Assembly (NCBI GenBank): GCA_030754715.1
Contig: JASLZV010000034.1
Span: 4,073 to 10,284, forward strand
Source: Phycisphaerae bacterium
Lineage (GTDB): Bacteria; Planctomycetota; Phycisphaerae; SM23-33
Direction of reading: 5' to 3'
DNA: 6,212 nt
The notes below the pieces were generated by a model that ran no database searches, had not been told where the DNA came from, and was given only the letters and a program-made list of their open reading frames with translations. This document shows positions 1-4,040 of this stretch, piece after piece. Every line of letters begins with the position of its first letter. Position 1 is the first letter of the stretch. Both the position numbers and the translations under genes were made by a program.

Positions 1-20
1 TAAAGGGCCAGGTAAATACA
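1..20 (+). promoter_or_regulatory. short leader with weak ribosome binding site for the aminotransferase
   Basis: Only 20 bases precede the first start codon. An AGG at 10-12 lies 8 bases before the ATG at 21, a weak but correctly spaced Shine-Dalgarno match. TAA triplets occur at 1-3 and 13-15; one could be the stop of an upstream gene, but nothing upstream is visible to confirm it. No promoter can be judged here. Confidence 0.4.
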
Positions 21-1244
21 ATGGATAAACTAGCAGTCGACGGCGGACAACCGGTAAGGGAAAAGCCCTTTCCCAGGAGAACCCCTTTCGGGACCGAAGA
101 GATAAAACAGGTGACCGAAGCGATCGAATCGCAGAACCTCTTTGCCCTTCCGGGAAATAAGGTGAAAAGGTTCGAAGAGGACTTTGCGAACAAGTACGGC
201 ATGGAATATGCGATCGCGTCCACTTCCGGCACGTCCGCAATCCATTTGGCCGTCGCTGCAATCAATCCGGAGCCGGGTTCTGAAATCATTGCGGCCCCCG
301 TTACCGACTACGGAACCGTTGCCGGACTTATCTACCAGGGATGCGTACCTGTATTTGCCGACTGGACGCCTGGCGCCTTCAATATGGACCCCGGGCAGAT
401 TGAACGGAACATCACAGGCAAAACAGCAGCAATTATTGTAGTCCACCTGTTCGGCAATCCCTGTGATATGGACGCAATAATGAAAATCGGACGGAAACAT
501 AAACTTCCCGTAATCGAAGATTGCTGCCAGGCGTATTGCACGCCGTACAAGGGCAAGTGGGTGGGAACAATCGGAGATATCGGCTGTTTTTCCATGCAGC
601 AATCGAAACATCTTACGGCCGGTGAAGGAGGGGTGACAATCACCAACAATGCCGATTACGCCATGCGAATGGGCCTCTTCAAGGACAAGGGATGGGAAAG
701 CAGGGGGCGATGGGGACCAAGGGCTTACGCGTTTCTCGGTCTGAATTACAGAATGAATGAACTCACCGGGGCCGTCGCACTGGCGCAACTGCAGAAGGTG
801 GAAAACGTGGTGGCGCAAAGGCACACGCTGGGAGAATTAATAACCGGCCGAATCAAGGATATTAAAGGAATAACCCCCGCGCCGGTGACTCCAGGCGGAT
901 GGCATTCCTATTGGCTTTATCCTTTCACCATAACCGGCTTCCCTGCCGAACGCTTTGTAGAGGCCCTTAAGGCAGAAGGAATTCCCGCCAATTGGGGCTA
1001 TACGGGAAAACCTATCTACTTGTGCACAGAAGGCCTCAAGAAAAAGAGAACTTTCGGGAGTTCGGGCTATCCGTTTGATTCCCCCTATTATGGAAAGAAA
1101 ATTGAATATGAAGAAGGCCTCTGCCCCGTTGCCGAGAAAGAATTGTCTCGTGTGACCACTTTGGAACTAAATGAGGATTGGACCACAGCGGACGCGGAGG
1201 ATGCAGCAGCGGCCATAAGAAAAGTGGCGGAGAATCTGAAATGA
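21..1244 (+). CDS. DegT/DnrJ/EryC1/StrS family PLP-dependent aminotransferase
   Basis: A 407-residue fold-type I aminotransferase of the sugar/cyclitol class, full length for the family. Seen in the sequence: an N-terminal KLAVDGGQPVR; the phosphate-binding turn SGTSA (69-73); IEDCCQAY with the Asp expected to pair with the PLP ring nitrogen (D167); GCFSMQQSKHLTAGEGG, whose Lys (K196) should form the PLP Schiff base; LNYRMNELTGAVALAQL; and a C-terminal GLCPVAEKE segment. Family members transfer an amino group from Glu or Gln to a keto-sugar or keto-cyclitol. The GGQPVR-type start resembles the scyllo-inosose/2-deoxy-scyllo-inosose aminotransferase subgroup (StsC/BtrS), but the substrate is not resolved. 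Position 170 is Gln where some relatives have His. No signal peptide is seen, so it is probably cytoplasmic. Its stop overlaps the next start by four bases (ATGA, 1241-1244), implying translational coupling. Codons 338-407 are duplicated downstream at 2548-2758. Confidence 0.93.
   Translation: MDKLAVDGGQPVREKPFPRRTPFGTEEIKQVTEAIESQNLFALPGNKVKRFEEDFANKYGMEYAIASTSGTSAIHLAVAAINPEPGSEIIAAPVTDYGTVAGLIYQGCVPVFADWTPGAFNMDPGQIERNITGKTAAIIVVHLFGNPCDMDAIMKIGRKHKLPVIEDCCQAYCTPYKGKWVGTIGDIGCFSMQQSKHLTAGEGGVTITNNADYAMRMGLFKDKGWESRGRWGPRAYAFLGLNYRMNELTGAVALAQLQKVENVVAQRHTLGELITGRIKDIKGITPAPVTPGGWHSYWLYPFTITGFPAERFVEALKAEGIPANWGYTGKPIYLCTEGLKKKRTFGSSGYPFDSPYYGKKIEYEEGLCPVAEKELSRVTTLELNEDWTTADAEDAAAAIRKVAENLK
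1229..1232 (+). promoter_or_regulatory. ribosome binding site for ceramidase-like copy 1
   Basis: GGAG lies 8 bases before the ATG at 1241, inside the end of the aminotransferase coding sequence. This supports the start at 1241 over the earlier in-frame ATG at 1178, which would add 21 non-homologous residues encoded inside the aminotransferase gene. Copy 2 starts at the corresponding position, which supports the same choice. Confidence 0.75.
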
Positions 1245-2524
1245 ACACTTTTACCGTCGGTGTCGGACAAGTTGACATCACGCCGCCTTTCACCATGCCC
1301 TATCTGGGTTTCTCGCCACGACACCAATATTTTAGAGACGTTCACGATCGTCTTTATGCGCGCAGCCTCTACGTCTCCGACGGCGAAAACCAGGCGATCG
1401 TGATTTCCACAGACACTATCGGTCTGTCCAATTCTCTCATGGGCAGCGACCACAACCTGACGGCAGAAATAAGAGCGGCGGTGGAACATGCCACCGGCGT
1501 TCCGGTAAGTGGCGTGATGCTCACTTCGTCTCACGCTCACTCCAGTGTCGAAACCCTGGGCATCAGGCCCTTGGCCGATGAGCCGGGGGCCGCTTCCTGG
1601 CTGGATGCGCTCAAGAACCAGATCGCCTCATCGGCCAAACTGGCCCGCCAGGACGCGTTTGAAGCGGAATTGAGGGTGGGCCGGGGCAAGGTGGAAAATG
1701 TCTCTTACAACCGAATAAAAAAGGAGGACTTCATCGATCAAGAACTAATCGTTCTGATTTTTGAATCAGAAGCAGGCGAGAAGCTCTTTGTGGTGCAGTT
1801 TCCCTGCCATCCCGCGATTGTTCAGGCACAGGATCTGGTATCAGCCGATTTCGTGGGGGTAGTGCAAACCCAGGTCGCCCAAACAATCGACAAGACAAAG
1901 GCCTGCCTGTTTCTCCAGGGGGCCTGCGGGGACATCAACCCCATAATCCACGATACAGCGGGAGAATTTGACCCGTCCCTGATCGTCGATACAGACTTCC
2001 AGCACGTCAGTGCGATTGGGATGGAGATAGTCAAGGAAGTCGCAAGAGTGTTCGCCCAGGTTCAATCCGATAAGCCCGCGGCTCACCCGGCTATTGTGAG
2101 GACGGATTCCCGGATGCTGTCATTTCCGTCCAGACCGCTTCCGGACGAGGCCGAAACGCTCCAGATAAAGCAGAAGGCCGAAGACGGAGACGCCTGGGCG
2201 GAGGAGGCCGTGTGGCGAATAAGAGAGGGAGACAGCCCTTTTGAAGGAGAGGTGCAACGTGTGAGAATAGGCGACACCGTGCTTGTGGGAATTCCGGGCG
2301 AACCGTTTTCCCAGCTGGGCATGGAGATCAAGAAACGGTGTGAACCTCTGGTGGGAATTCCGGTGGGATATGCAAACGGCTACCTGGGTTACATTGCCCC
2401 GCCGGGGGCCTGGCAGAAAGGCGCGTACGGGCTGCATTGCGCCCCAGTCTCGAAAGTCGGCCCAGAGAGTTACCAGATGATTCTCGATGCCCTGGAAATG
2501 CTGCAAGGTTCCGATAGGAAATAG
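1241..2524 (+). CDS. neutral/alkaline non-lysosomal ceramidase-like zinc hydrolase, copy 1
   Basis: A 427-residue protein matching the N-terminal catalytic domain of neutral ceramidases (the PF04734-type fold). Seen: VGVGQVDITPP (6-16), VHDRLYARSLYVSDG (34-48), TSSHAHSS with H98/H100 matching the family HTHSG motif, FPCHP (H190), LVSADFVG, FLQGACGDINP, IPGEPF (E354) and GYLGYIAPP (Y384). From recalled family structures the zinc ligands are two His, a Glu and a Tyr; H98, H190, E354 and Y384 fit. The nucleophilic Ser of true ceramidases (GDVSPN) aligns with Asn in GDINP, and the C-terminal Ig-like domain and signal peptide are absent. It is therefore probably a cytoplasmic relative with another amide or ester substrate, not a proven ceramidase. 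It overlaps the aminotransferase stop by four bases. A near-duplicate follows at 2760. Confidence 0.88.
   Translation: MNTFTVGVGQVDITPPFTMPYLGFSPRHQYFRDVHDRLYARSLYVSDGENQAIVISTDTIGLSNSLMGSDHNLTAEIRAAVEHATGVPVSGVMLTSSHAHSSVETLGIRPLADEPGAASWLDALKNQIASSAKLARQDAFEAELRVGRGKVENVSYNRIKKEDFIDQELIVLIFESEAGEKLFVVQFPCHPAIVQAQDLVSADFVGVVQTQVAQTIDKTKACLFLQGACGDINPIIHDTAGEFDPSLIVDTDFQHVSAIGMEIVKEVARVFAQVQSDKPAAHPAIVRTDSRMLSFPSRPLPDEAETLQIKQKAEDGDAWAEEAVWRIREGDSPFEGEVQRVRIGDTVLVGIPGEPFSQLGMEIKKRCEPLVGIPVGYANGYLGYIAPPGAWQKGAYGLHCAPVSKVGPESYQMILDALEMLQGSDRK
1951..1994 (+). repeat. 8-base direct repeats flanking a segment missing from copy 2
   Basis: CGATACAG occurs at 1951-1958 and again at 1987-1994, 36 bases apart. 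Copy 2 has a single CGATACA at the matching place (3467-3473) and lacks the sequence between, with about three extra bases next to it. This is the footprint expected of a slipped-strand deletion between short direct repeats. Net loss in copy 2 is 11 codons, so the frame is kept. Confidence 0.7.
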
Positions 2525-2527
2525 AGG
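2516..2527 (+). promoter_or_regulatory. candidate ribosome binding site for the chimeric mini-ORF
   Basis: AGGAAA at 2516-2521 places AGG 9 bases before the ATG at 2528; AGAGG at 2523-2527 abuts the ATG and is too close to work alone. The ceramidase copy 1 stop (TAG, 2522-2524) lies within this site, three bases before the ATG, a layout that favours re-initiation. The aligned position after copy 2 is AGGAGATAAAGAC followed by ATG, the start region of the GH127-like gene. Confidence 0.5.
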
Positions 2528-2758
2528 ATGATACCCGCACCTGCCTCAGGCCTCAGGGAAAAGAAAACATTCGGTCATTCGGGCTATCCGTTTGATTCTC
2601 CCTATTACGGGAAGATAATTGAATATGAAGAAGGCCTTTGCCCTGTGGCTGAGAAAGAGTTGTCTCGGGTGGGCACTTTGGAACTGAACGAGAATTGGAC
2701 GGCAGCGGACGCGGAGGATACATCCGCGACTATAAGAAAAGTGGCGGAGGATCTCTAA
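2528..2758 (+). pseudogene. chimeric remnant: GH127-type start fused to aminotransferase C-terminus
   Basis: A 76-codon open frame. Residues 10-76 match aminotransferase residues 340-407 (GYPFDSPYYG, IEYEEGLCPVAEKELSRV, TLELNE, WT, ADAED, IRKVAE). Residues 1-9, MIPAPASGL, do not come from the aminotransferase; they match MTFPPAAGL at the start of the GH127-like gene, which lies at the same place after copy 2. The fusion is in frame at Gly-Leu (GGC CTC). It lacks the PLP lysine and the whole large domain, so it cannot be an aminotransferase. Of the differences from the parent over the last 60 codons, about 13 codons are synonymous and 8 non-synonymous; this fits one constrained parent and one relaxed copy, so selection on the peptide is not shown. 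It may matter as a translational relay: it starts 3 bases after copy 1 stops, and ends 1 base before copy 2 starts while carrying copy 2's ribosome binding site. Confidence 0.85.
2746..2750 (+). promoter_or_regulatory. ribosome binding site for ceramidase-like copy 2
   Basis: GGAGG lies 9 bases before the ATG at 2760, inside the end of the chimeric remnant. The matching site for copy 1 is GGAG within GGAGA, so a single A to G difference makes this a stronger Shine-Dalgarno match. The site is supplied only by the aminotransferase-tail remnant, a plausible reason for its retention. Confidence 0.75.
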
Positions 2759-2759
2759 G

Positions 2760-4007
2760 ATGCGTACTTTTACCGTCGGTGTCGGACAGGTTGACATCAC
2801 GCCGCCTCTAACCATGCCCTATCTGGGTTTCTCGCCGCGACACCAATATTTCAGAGACGTTCACGATCGCCTATATGCACGTAGCCTCTACGTCTCGGAC
2901 GGCCAAAGCCAGGCGATCGTGATCTCCACAGATACTATCGGCCTGTCCAATTCTCTCATGGGCAGCGGCCATAACCTGACGGGGGAAATGAGAACGGCGG
3001 TGGAACATGCCACCGGCGTTCCGGCAAGTCGCGTGATGCTCACTTCGTCTCACATTCACTCCAGTGTCGAGACCCTGGGTATCAGGCCCTTGGCCGACGA
3101 GCCGGAGGCCGCTTCCTGGCTGGATACGCTCAAGGACCAGATCACTTCATCGGCCAAACTGGCCCGCCAGAACGCGTTTGAAGCGGAATTGAGGGTGGGC
3201 CGCGGGAAGGTGCAAAATATCTCTTACAACCCAAGAGAGGAGGAGTGCATCGACCAGGAGTTAATCGTTCTGCTTTTTGAATCAGCAGCGGGCGAGAAGA
3301 TCTTTGTGGTGCAGTTTCCCTGCCATCCTGTGATCGTTCAGTGCCAGGATTTGGTATCAGCCGATTTCGTGGGAGTAGTGCAAACACAGGTCGCCCAGAC
3401 AATCGACAACACAAAGGCCTGCCTGTTTCTCCAGGGGGCCTGCGGGGATATCAACCCCATAATGGACGATACAAGAGACTTCCGGCACGTTAGTGCGGTG
3501 GGCATGGAGATAGTCAAGGAAGTCGCAAGGGTATTCGCCCAGGTTCAATCCGATAAGCCCGCGGCCCAACCGGCGATTGTGAGCGTGGATTCCCGGACGC
3601 TGTCATTTCCGTCCAGGCCGCTTCCGGACAAGGCTGAAACGCTCCGGCTGGAGCAGAAGGCCAAAGACGGAGACGGCTGGGCAGAGGAAGCCGTGTGGCG
3701 AATAAGGGAGGGAGACGGCCCGTTTGAAGGAGAGGTGCAATATCTGAGAATAGGCAACACCGTACTTGTGGGGATTCCCGGGGAACCGTTTTGTCAGCTG
3801 GGCATGGAGATTAAGAAACGTTGTGAACCTCTGGTGGGAATTCCGGTGGGATATGCAAACGGTTATCTGGGCAACATTGCCTCGCCGGAGGCCTGGCAAA
3901 AAGGCGGATACGGAGTGCACTGCCACCCGTGCTCGAAAGTCGGCCCCGAGAGTTACCAGATGATTCTCGATGCCCTGGAAATGCTGCAAGGTTCCGATAG
4001 GAGATAA
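2760..4007 (+). CDS. neutral/alkaline non-lysosomal ceramidase-like zinc hydrolase, copy 2 (diverged)
   Basis: A 415-residue paralog of the protein at 1241-2524, with 57 substitutions and two in-frame deletions by manual alignment (about 86% identity). Conserved: DITPP (12-16), TSSHIHSS (H98/H100), FPCHP (H189), SADFVG, FLQGACGDINP, IPGEPF (E342). Changed: the Tyr expected to be the fourth zinc ligand (Y384 in copy 1) is N372 here, in GYLGNIASP, through one T to A change. Eleven residues are lost after DINPIMDDT, and one near residue 158. New Cys/His appear at C163, C195, C345, H389 and C391; the last two create CHPC (388-391). No signal peptide is seen. It could be a neofunctionalised paralog, a weakened enzyme or an early decaying copy; the intact frame argues against simple decay. 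It starts one base after the remnant's stop and ends four bases before the first GH127 start. Confidence 0.87.
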   Translation: MRTFTVGVGQVDITPPLTMPYLGFSPRHQYFRDVHDRLYARSLYVSDGQSQAIVISTDTIGLSNSLMGSGHNLTGEMRTAVEHATGVPASRVMLTSSHIHSSVETLGIRPLADEPEAASWLDTLKDQITSSAKLARQNAFEAELRVGRGKVQNISYNPREEECIDQELIVLLFESAAGEKIFVVQFPCHPVIVQCQDLVSADFVGVVQTQVAQTIDNTKACLFLQGACGDINPIMDDTRDFRHVSAVGMEIVKEVARVFAQVQSDKPAAQPAIVSVDSRTLSFPSRPLPDKAETLRLEQKAKDGDGWAEEAVWRIREGDGPFEGEVQYLRIGNTVLVGIPGEPFCQLGMEIKKRCEPLVGIPVGYANGYLGNIASPEAWQKGGYGVHCHPCSKVGPESYQMILDALEMLQGSDRR

Positions 4008-4024
4008 AGACATGACATTAGGAG
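3999..4024 (+). promoter_or_regulatory. paired ribosome binding sites for the GH127-like gene
   Basis: AGGAG at 3999-4003 and AGGAG at 4020-4024 each lie 8 bases before an ATG (4012 and 4033). Both are strong and identically spaced. The upstream one sits in the last codons of ceramidase copy 2, so initiation at 4012 is well placed for coupling; the downstream one could initiate independently. Confidence 0.75.
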
Positions 4025-4040
4025 ATAAAGACATGACATT
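3999..4040 (+). repeat. perfect 21-base tandem repeat duplicating an SD and start codon
   Basis: The 21 bases at 3999-4019 recur exactly at 4020-4040. Each copy carries AGGAG, a TAA triplet, and an ATG 8 bases after the AGGAG. The first copy overlaps the end of ceramidase copy 2 and supplies its stop codon (4005-4007). Because 21 is a multiple of three, both ATGs (4012 and 4033) are in frame with the GH127-like gene. The corresponding site after copy 1 (2516-2533) has only one such unit, so this duplication is probably later than the large one. Confidence 0.95.

Larger units (their letters stand above)
1031..2547 (+). repeat. tandem duplication unit A (aminotransferase tail + ceramidase-like copy 1 + GH127-type start)
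   Basis: This 1517-base unit is repeated directly afterwards as 2548-4052. It starts at AGGCCTCA inside the aminotransferase gene, runs through its last 70 codons and the first ceramidase-like gene, and ends in a short stretch (2528-2547) that resembles the beginning of the GH127-like gene. Alignment with unit B is collinear at an offset of 1517, then 1519 after a 2-base indel at the remnant/ceramidase junction. Nucleotide divergence between the units is roughly 10-13% by eye and is enriched at third codon positions. Confidence 0.92.

Noticed and set aside
30..824. 264-codon open frame on the minus strand
   Set aside because: It lies wholly antisense to the well-supported aminotransferase, its translation shows no recognisable domain, and the plus-strand protein has all the family motifs. 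It is a by-product of the opposite strand's codon use.
1178..1240. Upstream in-frame start for ceramidase copy 1 adding 21 residues
   Set aside because: The extra residues are encoded within the aminotransferase gene and match nothing in the family, and copy 2 begins at the position equivalent to 1241. The GGAG at 1229-1232 also favours 1241.
1721..1730. Strong SD-like AAGGAGG inside ceramidase copy 1
   Set aside because: No ATG, GTG or TTG in frame with a plausible product lies at a suitable distance downstream; it falls in a Lys-Glu-rich stretch that copy 2 encodes differently.
2283..2362. Repeated GTGGGAATTCCGG (about 2286 and 2351) as a possible regulatory or recombination repeat
   Set aside because: Both occurrences encode Val-Gly-Ile-Pro in the same frame, and the first is altered by synonymous changes in copy 2, so coding coincidence explains it.
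2525..2527. Mobile element as the cause of the duplication
   Set aside because: No transposase, terminal inverted repeats or target-site duplications were seen at 1031, 2548 or 4053. Microhomology alone accounts for the junction.
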